64,000 nt of DNA from Azospirillum brasilense (GCF_003349955.1 NZ_QLKQ01000039.1:1-64000), one strand, 5' to 3'. Positions 33,737-43,354 are shown, counted from the stretch's first letter. Notes: generated from the letters alone by a model not told the origin. A program made the numbers and translations.

Positions 33737-33927
33737 GCAGATTACTCCCTAGCTTGGCAGGTCGAGGCTGCGGCTTGTTAACGGCCTTTGTCCACGGGAA
33801 TGTCTGCTAAGGGTCATAGCAGCCGTTGACCCAGTGCGGACTTTCCCGAGGTCTGCTTCGGGTTTATTTAAATTAATTGCGCCTAGTTGAGCCACCGTGC
33901 ACCAGCAACGGGCGGCCTGAGGTATTT

Positions 33928-34215
33928 TCAAATGGCCTTGTGTGAGAATTTCACCGTCGTGCCGTCTGTTCTATTCACCCAGAAGCACTTGGTCCCGAAC
34001 TCAGCGCTTCGTACGCTAAAATCCTTCACGCCGGTGCCGATTTTCTCCTTGGCTTCTGGATGACGGGCTAAGGCAGCCTCCAGCACGATAGCATCGGCCG
34101 CGCTGACCCTGTCACCAACATCGTATTTATTAAGCATCGCGTTTAGGTAGGCGACGGCATCGCCCTTCTTATCAAAGTACATGGGGCCGAGCGTCACGGC
34201 AATTTTCCTAGCCAT
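33928..34215 (-). CDS. DUF3223 domain protein
   Basis: A 95-residue protein that resembles the DUF3223 (DCL-like) family: MARKIAVTLGPMYFDKKGDA start, central VGDRVSAADAIVLEAALARH, and end FWVNRTDGTTVKFSHKAI. The domain is found in small bacterial proteins and plant organelle RNA-processing proteins. The gene ends the Hachiman-side transcript, 17 bp downstream of hamB on the same strand, so it may be co-expressed with it. No role in Hachiman is known to me. Confidence 0.65.
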   Translation of the reverse strand: MARKIAVTLGPMYFDKKGDAVAYLNAMLNKYDVGDRVSAADAIVLEAALARHPEAKEKIGTGVKDFSVRSAEFGTKCFWVNRTDGTTVKFSHKAI

Positions 34216-34232
34216 CTACGACTCCTCACACG

Positions 34233-36854
34233 TTACTCAGTTGCTTCCGCAGGCCCGCCATCGTCGATCACAAGCAATCGCTCACGTAGCTCTCTAATAA
34301 TGGCAGCCGGTATTTCCATGCCGCCGAGTTGGTCGGCGCGCTCTACGACCCACTCGCGGCACTCTTCCTGTCCAAGATCGTCGCGTGCGATCTTCTCATA
34401 CAGGGCGACGGCGCTCATGCGGGACAAGCCAAGTTCCATCAGCGAAATCAGCGTTCGGGAGGATACGCCGAACTCAAGCTGCGTGCCGATGTCCAGCCCG
34501 TGGTCTATCAAGTCCTCACGGCCGATCGACCTAAGATGCAAGTGCAATACGTCCATATAGGCCGACAAGTACTTCGGCGCTCTAAAGCGCGCGATCTGCT
34601 CAACTAGGGCCATGGTGTCGCGTATGAGCGCTGGCAGCTTATAGGGGCGGTTGACCTCTATATGCCACGCGATATTCCTGCGGATAATCTCCGCCAGAGA
34701 CTGGCCTCTCAACCACTGGAAGACGATCAAGGCATAGAGCTTGATGCGGCTTTCGGGCTCGAACGCCGGAAACAGGCTCACATTGATCCGGCGCATGATC
34801 GTGACGAAGCGGTCGTAGCTGTCATCACTCGCCACCTCGGCTGGCAGTAGGTTCTCAGGTTCGCCCTTGTATGACCTGAAGGTGTCCAGCAGGCGCTGTA
34901 ATCCGACGGGGCTGACGCCCGGATGGCGGGCTGCCAGATCGGCATCAATGTCCAACTGGCTTGCAAGACCATGCAGCACATCGTCGAGCCTCGCGATGAA
35001 GGCAGAGGTGTGCCGCTTGGCGAGATCTGCCTGAGAAATTGACCCCAAGCGCATGTAGGACGTTAAAAGGTAGGCGCCAACCTGCTCGAACTCCTCGCTG
35101 CCTTCCAAATCCGATGGGGTCCGCTCGCCTCGTTTCGCTAGATAGTCGAGGAGCGCGTCGCCGAGGTCGAGCACTGCATCGCTCTCCCGTTTGATTGGGT
35201 ATCTTGAACGAAGAGGAACTCCCTTTGGCCATGCGACCGGGTCGTTCGGGTCGATGCAGATGATGTTACCCTGGAACTCGGCCCCCCAGCGTCCGGCCCG
35301 ACCCGCGAGGTTCCAGAAGTCGTGCGGCTCCATGGGATGGCCCTTACCCCTGCGTGGGCCGCGCACGACGATCGTGCGGCACGACAGGTTGACGCCCTCC
35401 ACTAGTGTCGACGTGCAGACAAGGAAACGGATCTTTCCCGATCGGAACAGCCGCTCGATTTCGAGTCGGAGGAGCGATGGCATGTTCCCGAAGTGGAACG
35501 CTACGCCCCGCTCGACCAAGGGCGCCAGCCGAAAGTTTGGATGCACGCCCTTGCGGGCGAGTTCGGCCAAAGCGGTGAGCTCCGGATCAGTTAACTTTGG
35601 GTCGACCTTCGGCTGAAGCTGACTGATCAGATCCGCTATGTCCTCGGAATCCGCCGCGCCGTTGGCGTATACGAGCGTGCCGCCCCGTTCGCCGGCCGCG
35701 GCAGCGATGAAGGCGAGGCGCTTGATAAAGCTGGCGGGCGTATTCGCGAGTTCGAGCACCCCGATTGGGATTGTGGCCTCTGCCTGTCTTGTCTCCAGGG
35801 TCCATCGCCTGGGCTTCCCCGGAACCTGCCGAGCCAGCAGCAAATTCTGGAGGACAGTTGGGGCGTCACTATTGACCGCTACCGTCTCGATGCCCTCTGG
35901 CGCATCCGCCAGTAGCTCTTCCGGGTTCTGGGTAGCCGGACTTATGAAGACGAGCTTCATCATGGGGTTCGTGCGCGACGCGCGCTCGACCGCATCCTGC
36001 AAGATGACGCCCCGTCCGTCATCGCCGATTTTGTGGGCCTCATCCACGATCAAGAGATCGACGAGAAAAGCGTCGCCCAACACATTGGCAAGGAGGTGCA
36101 TCCGCTCTTGCGTCAGGACGAGCACGAGCCGAGAGCCGCCAGTGCGCGCCGCGTCGTACTTGCTGCGCAAAGGCAACGAAGACACCTCAATGCCTTTCGC
36201 GTCGCTCAGGAGATTCTGCAGATTCGTCTCGATCTCAGAGACAAGCGCCCGGGTAGGAGCGAGGTATATGGCTACCGCAGCTTCGGCCGCGCCGAGCTGA
36301 TCGACAAGCCATTGCAATACCAAGAAAGTCTTCCCCGAAGCGGTGGGCGCCGATGCCGAAAGCCATCTAGCCAGCGAGGCATTCGTCCAGAACCGCTGTT
36401 GGAAGTCGTTCACCTGCATCCACTTTCCGGTGGTCTCGACGAGGATTGAACGATCCATTTCGCGGCGCTGGGCCTCGAGGCGGAGCGCGATCCCCAGCCG
36501 ACTGTCGAGATCACCTGCCACAAGGGCGCGATTGACCGCCAGCGAGACAGCCCGAAAATTGGAGAGCTTGCCGAGCAGCACAGCGCCCGCATCCCTCACG
36601 CCTCTGTCGTCCGTCAAAGTGATAGCGGCGACTGCTATCCTGAGCGCGGCCTCTTGATCGGTTCGCATTTCTGACCGGGCCAGGATGCTGCCTGCAAAGA
36701 TGAGTCGCTGCCAGTCAATACCGTCCGCACCAGTCTCGTGGGCCTCCCCCGCAAGGTTGTCCAGTTCGGACCGGACTGTCAGCCGGACGATCTTGGTCAA
36801 ATCGTCGCGCACACCTTCCGCGAGCAGCCAAGCTTGCAAATCTTCAAGGCTCAT
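34233..36854 (-). CDS. hamB: Hachiman defence helicase HamB
   Basis: An 873-residue superfamily 2 helicase: Walker A APTASGKTF (169-177), DEAH box LLIVDEAHKIG (267-277), SAT-like FISPATQNPEEL, and helicase C domain GTLVYANGAADSEDIADL and CTSTLVEGVNLSC. In Hachiman the HamB helicase senses DNA ends or damage and releases the HamA nuclease. It overlaps hamA by 4 bp, the standard arrangement. Its length is in the expected range. Confidence 0.88.
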   Translation of the reverse strand: MSLEDLQAWLLAEGVRDDLTKIVRLTVRSELDNLAGEAHETGADGIDWQRLIFAGSILARSEMRTDQEAALRIAVAAITLTDDRGVRDAGAVLLGKLSNFRAVSLAVNRALVAGDLDSRLGIALRLEAQRREMDRSILVETTGKWMQVNDFQQRFWTNASLARWLSASAPTASGKTFLVLQWLVDQLGAAEAAVAIYLAPTRALVSEIETNLQNLLSDAKGIEVSSLPLRSKYDAARTGGSRLVLVLTQERMHLLANVLGDAFLVDLLIVDEAHKIGDDGRGVILQDAVERASRTNPMMKLVFISPATQNPEELLADAPEGIETVAVNSDAPTVLQNLLLARQVPGKPRRWTLETRQAEATIPIGVLELANTPASFIKRLAFIAAAAGERGGTLVYANGAADSEDIADLISQLQPKVDPKLTDPELTALAELARKGVHPNFRLAPLVERGVAFHFGNMPSLLRLEIERLFRSGKIRFLVCTSTLVEGVNLSCRTIVVRGPRRGKGHPMEPHDFWNLAGRAGRWGAEFQGNIICIDPNDPVAWPKGVPLRSRYPIKRESDAVLDLGDALLDYLAKRGERTPSDLEGSEEFEQVGAYLLTSYMRLGSISQADLAKRHTSAFIARLDDVLHGLASQLDIDADLAARHPGVSPVGLQRLLDTFRSYKGEPENLLPAEVASDDSYDRFVTIMRRINVSLFPAFEPESRIKLYALIVFQWLRGQSLAEIIRRNIAWHIEVNRPYKLPALIRDTMALVEQIARFRAPKYLSAYMDVLHLHLRSIGREDLIDHGLDIGTQLEFGVSSRTLISLMELGLSRMSAVALYEKIARDDLGQEECREWVVERADQLGGMEIPAAIIRELRERLLVIDDGGPAEATE

Positions 36855-37813
36855 TTCTTCAATCCCATGGCCTCGAGGAATGCGTCTCGAAAGTCCTGCG
36901 CGGACGGCAGAGGGATGCAGAAGAACTCGATCTCAAGGCTTTCGAGCTTGTTCGCGGTAAGGCTCTTACCAATCTTCTCCCGCCAGTCGACGAGCGCCTC
37001 GCGTGCCGCCTTCGCAATCTCGTCTGCTACTGCCTGAGCGTCGTTCTTAGGGTAGAAAGGCGCTCCGAAGCCCACTAGCGCCAGCCCGCAGTAGCGGACC
37101 CTATTCGACTGAGGCGACGACCGGTCGAAATACTTCCTGAGGGCGGCAGTGAGCGCCGGGTCGCTTAGATCCGCCCTGTCGCTCAGCAGGAGAAGATCGC
37201 GCTCTCGCTCGGCGCCTTCGTGCTCAGACTCGATAAGGTAGGGAGCCAGCGAGCCGAGGCAGGATCGGATTGCATCGCCCGCGTCTTCGTAGATCTTAGA
37301 CTCGCCCCAGTAGAGTTTCAGCACGCCTTCCGATGTAACACCAGCGTAAACGCCATCGGCACCATGGTAGTGTAGACGGCCATCGGTCTTCAAATCCATC
37401 TTGCACAATATCTGGGGCAGCTTGAGAAACCGCTCCGCCAGCATAAAAAGCAGCATTTCTCCGCCCTCGCCCGTCTTCGCTAGGTCGGTAAAGGAACGCT
37501 TGGCCCGTTCGACCAGCTCGGCGATCGCCTCTGTGCTGTTGAACTTGGTGTCGCGTGCCTTCGCTTCTGCGACCTTGGATCGCGGCAGTGCGTAATCAGC
37601 CGCCAAGTTCCTCATGAACTCGGCGAGGCGACGCAACTGGATGCGACCATTGCCGTCCACGGCGAGGCAGTGGCAGTGAATTTTGACTGAGTGGCCTGTG
37701 ATCAAAACGTCCCGCTCAACGAGCGCAAGATGGACACCTAGCACTTCGGGGTTGCCTGTTACTGCGGCTTCTAAAGCTTCCGCGTTTATCTCCGACAGGC
37801 CCGCTACCCCCAT
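36851..37813 (-). CDS. hamA: Hachiman effector nuclease HamA (DUF1837)
   Basis: A 320-residue DUF1837 protein. The putative PD-(D/E)xK site is HYHGADGVYAG (D153) and LKLYWGESKIYED (E171, K173), preceded by GEGGEMLLFMLAERF (about 115-129). HamA is the DNA-degrading effector of Hachiman, held inactive by HamB until infection. The start ATG 37813 has only a weak ribosome binding site. Gene order hamA-hamB with a 4-bp overlap matches known loci. Confidence 0.88.
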   Translation of the reverse strand: MGVAGLSEINAEALEAAVTGNPEVLGVHLALVERDVLITGHSVKIHCHCLAVDGNGRIQLRRLAEFMRNLAADYALPRSKVAEAKARDTKFNSTEAIAELVERAKRSFTDLAKTGEGGEMLLFMLAERFLKLPQILCKMDLKTDGRLHYHGADGVYAGVTSEGVLKLYWGESKIYEDAGDAIRSCLGSLAPYLIESEHEGAERERDLLLLSDRADLSDPALTAALRKYFDRSSPQSNRVRYCGLALVGFGAPFYPKNDAQAVADEIAKAAREALVDWREKIGKSLTANKLESLEIEFFCIPLPSAQDFRDAFLEAMGLKK

Positions 37814-38055
37814 TTGGACTGGCCCGCTTCCTAAAAATCATTCGAGCTTCGAATTCCTGAAGTTTACACGAACTCGTCGTTGTTCAACAATTGTTTTTCG
37901 CCGTAACGATTCTTCCTCGTGGAGGGTTGCTTAGGACGCGCCGGGTCGATGAACGTGCGGTTCGGGGGCAGGCGCTCAGCGTCAGCTCCTGGCGCAAAGC
38001 GGATGAATCGGTTGACTCTGTATGTGTCTTCGCGCTTTCAGACCCCGCAACCGCT

Positions 38056-38812
38056 CTACAGCGACAGCCGGAGCAAATCGCGATAGCCGCCGTCCATCAA
38101 TTGGCGCCCCCGACGGATGAGGTAGCGCACCTGGTCGCGCAAGGGGGTGTTCCGGTACCAGTCGGCCTTAACGCGCTCGGCACCGAACAGCGCTTCGGCC
38201 GTCTGCCGTGTGTTGGCCCCGTCGTGGTAGGCGTCGAGCGCCTGGAGGGTGCGCATCAGCATGCGGGTCTGGTACGGCGTCAGGTCCGGGGGAGCGGCCG
38301 GGTTGGTCACCGCATCGTGGAACCGGCGGAGCGCGGCGACCTGGGCGTCCAGGTCATCGTCCAGCGCGACCAACGCCCGCAGCGGCGTGCCGGGTTTGGG
38401 AAGGCGCTTGCCCTCGATCCAGAAGCGCCGCTCGCGCGGCCCGTCGGCCAGCGCGACGTGGAAGCCGTCTCCCGTGTCGAGGACGGCTTGGCGCGACGCC
38501 CCCCACCAGGGATCAAGGCAAGGAGATGGCCCGGCGTAGGGCCTTGGGGCCGGCGACAGCCGGACCAGGGCCGGCAGCACCTCCGGTCTCCAGAACACCA
38601 GCGTCTCAGCGCCGCTTTTGCCCGGGTCCTCCAGGACAGTGCAACCCCCAATGGCCAGTGCCGTCGGAGGATGCCGACTCGCCGCGCTGCCCAGCCACCT
38701 CCGTTTGATAATCCCCGTTGCGGCGCAGGAACTCCCACGCCCAACAGGAAGCAGGGATGGTCAGGGCATACTGGTAGGCGGCCGATGCTCGCCAATCATT
38801 CATAGCGGTCAT
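38056..38812 (-). pseudogene. DUF2285-type regulator split by a frameshift
   Basis: Two adjoining frames together make one normal-looking protein. The first (38812 to about 38640) carries the N-terminal transcriptional-regulator-like part (DWRASAAYQYALTIPASCWA, then WEFLRRNGDYQ). The second (from about 38640 to 38056) carries VLEDPGKSGAETLVFWRPEV and the DUF2285 end GGYRDLLRLSL. The shift lies near 38631-38642, where WGLHC is followed by a one-base frame change. A GTG at 38598 could restart translation of the DUF2285 part alone. These proteins are typical regulators of alphaproteobacterial integrative elements. A programmed shift or sequencing error is possible. Confidence 0.65.
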
Positions 38813-38958
38813 GATGTCTTCGCTCGCGCGCAGCGTCAGGTTGCGCCCGAATCGAAAAAGTGAGCCGCTACCCTGAAATTGCGACAGCGCTGACGGCGTA
38901 GAGCCCGGCGGGAACGGCGTACTTCAGCGGACTCCGCCGATCCGGCCCCCCGGAACGG

Positions 38959-38976
38959 CGGATTTCCGGAAATCCG
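38959..38976. promoter_or_regulatory. 18-bp perfect palindrome, half-sites in reversed order
   Basis: CGGATTTCC followed directly by GGAAATCCG. It lies 12 bp after the stop of the gene at 38989-39264 and about 150 bp upstream of the DUF2285-type gene, both read leftward. It is made of the same 9-bp unit as 31336-31353 with the order inverted, and could be an operator for an island regulator. Confidence 0.5.
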
Positions 38977-38988
38977 GCGATGCGGAAT

Positions 38989-39264
38989 TCAGTGCATGCC
39001 CTGGCGGAGCAGGTCGCGGTAGCCGACGCGCGTCATCCACTGCGCCCGCGCCAGATGGGTGGCGTGGGCGTGCCGGGCGCGGTCGGGCTCGCGCGCGGGG
39101 TCGATGCGCAGCACGATGCGGGCGACTTCGTCCGGGTCGGCCCCATCCGCCTCGGCGTCGAGCAGGCGCAGGTAGGTGACGAGGTGCAAGCGGTCGTAGT
39201 CGGTCAGGGTCTCCGAAAGAGGCGGCGCGTCGGCAACCGGCGGTTCGAGCTGCGGCGTCGTCAT
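38989..39264 (-). CDS. Small protein related to DUF2285-type regulators
   Basis: A 91-residue soluble protein ending RVGYRDLLRQGMH, which matches the end of the neighbouring DUF2285 protein (GGYRDLLRLSL). The central part is acidic and helical (LVTYLRLLDAEADGADPDEV). ATG 39264 has a purine-rich GGGGAGAGA about 8 bp upstream. It is in the standard regulatory position of such islands and is probably DNA-associated; no catalytic function is seen. Confidence 0.65.
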   Translation of the reverse strand: MTTPQLEPPVADAPPLSETLTDYDRLHLVTYLRLLDAEADGADPDEVARIVLRIDPAREPDRARHAHATHLARAQWMTRVGYRDLLRQGMH

Positions 39265-39452
39265 CGGCTGATCTCTCCCCTCTGTGTGTGGCCCCGCACC
39301 GAAGCGATGGGTGTTTTCATATAATCGTATGTAGGGACGATCCGGAGCGGTGTCGCGGAGTGGCACCGAAACATCGTCGGTTTGTCCGGCGTGCTCCGAA
39401 TGGGAGATGTATCCCGTGGAGACCCGTCCCGCAATCCTGCTCCATCCTGCCG

Positions 39453-39704
39453 ATGGAGGACATGCCCGACATCCTGGCCCTGAACATCCGCCGCCTGCGC
39501 CTCGCCAAGGGCATCACGCAGGAGGAGCTGGCGCATCGCGCCGGCATGGACCGCAGCTATCTGGGCGGTATCGAGCGGGCCGAGCACAAGGCGACAGTCG
39601 TCACCGTTGGCCGTCTGGCGATGGCCCTCTCGGTGCTTCCCCGTGATCTCCTGGAACTTCCCCCCAACCACCCCTACCTCGCACAGCTTGCCGGAAATCC
39701 GTAG
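39453..39704 (+). CDS. XRE-family transcriptional regulator
   Basis: An 83-residue protein with a complete Cro/CI helix-turn-helix: IRRLRLAKGITQEELAHRAG, then DRSYLGGIERAEHKATV and a dimerisation tail. It is a paralogue in style of the regulator at 47541-47768. ATG 39453 is used; ATG 39462 is an alternative. It is divergent from the 38989-39264 gene, so it probably controls that promoter region. Confidence 0.82.
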   Translation: MEDMPDILALNIRRLRLAKGITQEELAHRAGMDRSYLGGIERAEHKATVVTVGRLAMALSVLPRDLLELPPNHPYLAQLAGNP

Positions 39705-39901
39705 GTCCGGAACGGCGGCGCTGCGCATCGGACATCACGCCGCCGCCGTGTCTTTAGATGCCTTGTGATGGGTGGTTGCCAACGGCGCATCTGGCGGGGT
39801 TTAGCTAAACTTTCAGTCTATTCTTCAGCCTTGCGGGATGGACGGGCATCGATCCCGGAGCGGGAACCGGCGCGTCGTCCGCACCGGTCCCCTGCCGGCG
39901 G

Positions 39902-40810
39902 TCACGCCGCCTGCCGCACCGGCGGCTGAAGCCCGTGCAGGAAATCGACGGCGCGCTGGGCATGAGCGGCGGCGCTGACGATGAAGCGCGTGTCGTTGCG
40001 CAGCACCTCCAGCCAGGAGGCGATGTAGGCGGCGTGGTCCTCGCGCACCTCCGGGGTGATGCCGAGGTCGGCGCACAGAAAGGCGCTGCCGATCTCCGCC
40101 ACCAGCTCCTCGGCGGCGTAGCCCTCGTCGCCCCAGCGCTTGCGTCCAAGGTCGCGGGCGAGCCGCGACGGGTGACGGGTCCAATGCACCGTTTCATGGC
40201 CGAGCGTGGCCGCATGGCTCTCGGCGTCACGGAAGCTCTCGACGGGTGGCATCTGGATGTGGTCCGAGCCGATGGCGTAGTAGGCCCGCGTGCCGCCGGT
40301 GTGGATGTCGGCTCCGGTGGCGGCGAAGAAGCCGTCCGCCGCCGCGATACGCTGCATGGGGTCCAGCGGCACCGGGGCTGGGATATGGAAATGTTCGGGC
40401 AGGCCGTCCACCTGCTCGGCGTTGAACACCGTGTAGCCCTTCAGGAAATGGATGTCGCGTTCGCCCTCCTCGCCGTCGCCGTCCGGTTCCCGGCGGGTAA
40501 CCGTGCCGGCGTAAACGACCAGTGTGCCGTGCTCACTCCGGCGCACCTGTCCGCCGAGCCCCTGCGCCTGCCGGTAGCTGAGCCAGAACGGCGAGGCATA
40601 GCCGCGCTCCATGGCGGTCATCCACAGCATGAGGGTGTTGATGCCGCGGTAGGGCTGGCCGGTGGCGCGCAACGGCCGGGCGATGCGGCCCGCAGCGTGA
40701 CCGGCGTCCCACGGCTTCATCCAGGGCCGCACGCCCCGTTCCAGGTCGGCAAGGATGCGGTTGGTGACGCGGGTGTAAACGTCGGTGCGGTCGTGCGTGG
40801 GAGCGGTCAT
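39902..40810 (-). CDS. ardC: ArdC-like antirestriction protein
   Basis: A 302-residue protein with an N-terminal ssDNA-binding ArdC domain (DVYTRVTNRILADLERGVRP, then PWDAGHA and YRGINTLML) and a C-terminal zincin-like part with HETVH (205-209). ArdC proteins protect incoming single-stranded DNA from restriction during conjugation. GGAGGACC 6 bp before ATG 40810 is a strong ribosome binding site. The motif glutamate and both histidines are intact. Confidence 0.9.
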   Translation of the reverse strand: MTAPTHDRTDVYTRVTNRILADLERGVRPWMKPWDAGHAAGRIARPLRATGQPYRGINTLMLWMTAMERGYASPFWLSYRQAQGLGGQVRRSEHGTLVVYAGTVTRREPDGDGEEGERDIHFLKGYTVFNAEQVDGLPEHFHIPAPVPLDPMQRIAAADGFFAATGADIHTGGTRAYYAIGSDHIQMPPVESFRDAESHAATLGHETVHWTRHPSRLARDLGRKRWGDEGYAAEELVAEIGSAFLCADLGITPEVREDHAAYIASWLEVLRNDTRFIVSAAAHAQRAVDFLHGLQPPVRQAA

Positions 40811-41264
40811 TTCGGGTCCTCCGTGTCGGGCTGCCGTGCAGCGCGCTGGCTGCTGCACGGTTGCCCGTCGGCGAGACCGGGGTACGGGGGAGGCCCTGCC
40901 GGCGGGCGGGGCCGGGCTGCGCGGCCCGCGGGGCTTCGAGCCCCGCCCGGGACGGGCGGCCCTGCTCCGCCGTAGGCGGCGGGGCCGGCGGGGCGTAGGG
41001 GCGGCGCCCCTCGACTCCCCGCACCGGCGGCGCCGGAGGCGCCGATCCGTGGGAATGCGTCAGGGATCGGCGCACGCGTGGGGCCGAGACGCGCGACACG
41101 CCGGCGCACCTCGCGGCGGCCAGCCCCTCATAGAACGAACCGGAGGGATTAATAGGAATGCAGCAGATCAGCAGCGGCCATAGGTCGGGCTTATGCTCAT
41201 CGGCAAACGATGCCGCCTGCTAGGTTTGGTCTGCGCTTCGATCCACCGTGCATCCAGGTCGAGA
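40811..41264. other. GC-rich leader region, no gene
   Basis: About 450 bp with extreme GC richness (40860-41100 is largely C/G runs with multiple possible hairpins such as GGGGCTTCGAGCCCC). No convincing coding frame exists on either strand. Its position directly upstream of ardC suggests a structured leader, a single-strand promoter active during transfer, or part of oriT, but none of these can be shown from sequence alone. Confidence 0.4.
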
Positions 41265-42536
41265 TCAAAGCACGTCCACCCAACTGCCGATCTCGGTGGC
41301 ATCATCCATGAGTTGGTGGGCATCAAGCTTGGCGCCGAGCCTCTCCGGCGAAGCTTGGTGGCGCAGCAGTTCGGCATGCCCGCGCGCCCAGTCGACAAAA
41401 CGTCGGCAGGAGTCCGGCAGCTCGGAATAACCGTACTTTGCCAGATAATCCTCAACAAACGCGTCGATCCGGCGCGCTTTGGCGAAGGCCTCCGCCTGGG
41501 CATCCAGGAGCTCGATACGTTTCTGTTCCAGGACTCTCCGCCGCTCGGCCTCCCGGCGGCGGCGCGCCTCTTCCTCGGCAGCCTGCTTGCGCCGCGCCTC
41601 TTCAGCGTGGCGTGCCTTCCTCGCCGCGGCGATCACCCGACCCGCCGCAAGCACGTCGTCGATCATATCCTCCGCACGTTTCCGTTTGCTGTTCGCAAAG
41701 CGGCGCCGCAGCCCGTCCCAGTGGTGCCCCTTATCAAGTTCAAACGCGAGGATGCCGTTCGGTACATAGTCCCATTCCGGGACCTTCGGCTTGTCCCAGT
41801 CACTGAACCAGTTGCCGCGCCGCTGCCTGCGTTCCCGATCCGCTTCCCATTTCCTTAATGCTGTCATTTCGGCTTCGGTCGGCTTATGAGGAATCTTGTC
41901 GGTCTGCTCCACGAGAGAGAGTGTCATGCTCTCCTCGTCGGCTACCAGTTGAAGTCCGCCGGGGGCGGACACGAAGCGGCAAGCCTGCGTGGGGGCCAAC
42001 GCAATCAGCCTTTCGGCAATGAGCAGTGCCCGGGCGCCGGACGCGGGACTGATGACTATCGAGAAGAGCGATGAGTCGGACAGCCGGATGAAGCCGTCAG
42101 GCCCCACCTTGGCTGCCTCCAGTTTCTTTGCAAGCTGCACCAGAACGGGATGGTTGTCCTGACTGGATGGCATAGGGAGAGGGGGCATCACATTGCGCCT
42201 CTCCCGATCCAGTTTGGCCTTGGCGCGCGCGGCCCTTACCTCAGGCGGCAACGCTGCCGTCGGACTTCCTTGTATGACGATCCTGTCAACCAGCGGATCT
42301 GAGACGTCCCGAAACAGCGGCCGCTTGGACGGTTTGCCGGCCGCCACCTTCGCCCAATACCCACGGCTTGGCGTTGGGATACGGTGCTTGTCGCAAATCT
42401 TATGGAGCGCGACATCGGAAATGCCCAGTTCAGCGGCAACTTTCGTCATCGGGCGGGCCCAGATCATCTCGTAGAGTTCGCGGCGGGTCAGTTCGGCCGG
42501 CATGCGCATCACCCCACTGAGGATTGTATCGGACAC
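41265..42536 (-). CDS. Uncharacterised protein with HTH-like N-terminus and coiled coil
   Basis: A 423-residue protein. Residues about 13-65 (LTRRELYEMIWARPMTKVAA, then LGISDVALHKICDKHRI and PSRGYWAKVAAGK) look like a DNA-binding helix-turn-helix with a wing. A central region is of mixed composition, and about 295-345 is a charged coiled coil rich in Ala, Arg and Glu (RRREAERRRVLEQKRIELLD). I have no family name for it. It is flanked by regulators in the island backbone, so a regulatory or accessory role in the element is more likely than defence. Confidence 0.7.
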   Translation of the reverse strand: MSDTILSGVMRMPAELTRRELYEMIWARPMTKVAAELGISDVALHKICDKHRIPTPSRGYWAKVAAGKPSKRPLFRDVSDPLVDRIVIQGSPTAALPPEVRAARAKAKLDRERRNVMPPLPMPSSQDNHPVLVQLAKKLEAAKVGPDGFIRLSDSSLFSIVISPASGARALLIAERLIALAPTQACRFVSAPGGLQLVADEESMTLSLVEQTDKIPHKPTEAEMTALRKWEADRERRQRRGNWFSDWDKPKVPEWDYVPNGILAFELDKGHHWDGLRRRFANSKRKRAEDMIDDVLAAGRVIAAARKARHAEEARRKQAAEEEARRRREAERRRVLEQKRIELLDAQAEAFAKARRIDAFVEDYLAKYGYSELPDSCRRFVDWARGHAELLRHQASPERLGAKLDAHQLMDDATEIGSWVDVL

Positions 42537-42830
42537 ATCGTTGCCGTCCGAATGACAGATGGCAACGGCCGTCGTGTCGATATGGTATTAACGATGTGCC
42601 AAAATGCACTTGGGCTCGCGACAAGGGCAAACTGTGGGGCCGCGGCACTGTTTTGGGTAGCGCCCAGCGGTGTAGCAAGGGCCGTGAGCCGCGCTTTTGC
42701 TCATCTGCAAACGATACCACCGACTGTGGCGATCCACCGAGCCCGGTCTGGCGGGCAACGGCTGAGCCACTGTTCAAACAGAAGTCAGATCCGTTATCGG
42801 AACAGAGCCGAGGAGCCAGCAGGAAAGCGA

Positions 42831-43121
42831 TTAGCCGTGCTTTTGTCGTGGTGGCTTAGGTGTCTCCTGCTGCATCGCAGGCGCCTCCCCTTGTTGGTCA
42901 ACCAGCATGACGCCGAGGCCGCGGGCCGACGACAGGAAGATGACGCCGTTCTCCTCCAGCGTCTTGCGCACGGCGTCGCGCGTCGTGTCCCGCACATCGA
43001 GGCGGTCCGACTCCAGCCGCTTCAGGGCGGTCAAGGCGACCAGGGCCGTATCCGCCAGCGTTTCCTGCGTCCAGCCGAGGAGCGCCCGTGCCGCCCGTAT
43101 TTGCCTGGGTGTGATCATCAC
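42831..43121 (-). CDS. XRE-family regulator
   Basis: A 96-residue protein with a compact helix-turn-helix: ITPRQIRAARALLGWTQETL, then LVALTALKRLESDR, and a tail predicted to dimerise (LEENGVIFLSSARGLGVMLV). This domain layout is common among island regulators in alphaproteobacteria. The inverted repeat at 43161-43175, 40 bp upstream, is a likely operator. Confidence 0.8.
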   Translation of the reverse strand: MMITPRQIRAARALLGWTQETLADTALVALTALKRLESDRLDVRDTTRDAVRKTLEENGVIFLSSARGLGVMLVDQQGEAPAMQQETPKPPRQKHG

Positions 43122-43160
43122 AGATCACATTCCCGATGCGCGCGCCCAGCGCCACTAAGA

Positions 43161-43175
43161 CGACTATTTTAGTCG
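43161..43175. promoter_or_regulatory. Inverted repeat upstream of the XRE gene
   Basis: CGACTA and TAGTCG separated by TTT form a near-perfect palindrome in a short AT-rich patch 40 bp before the start of the XRE gene at 43121. It is a good candidate for the operator of that regulator. Confidence 0.45.
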
Positions 43176-43354
43176 CATCCAGGTTCCGAAACCGCTACAC
43201 TCTCCGGCTGTAGTTGTCCGCCGTCTTTTCCCGGTTGTAGGATGATGATGGAGGGGCCGCGTTCCCGTCCCGCCTCACCACCGGCATTGTCCAGCCGCAC
43301 ACGCAGCGACAAACACCTGGGAAAAAGCCGGCAACGGTATGGAGGACGAGGGCG

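Noticed and set aside
40860..41100. GC-rich hairpin region considered as oriT
   Set aside because: No nic-site consensus or adjacent relaxase gene was recognised, so it is listed only as a leader region.
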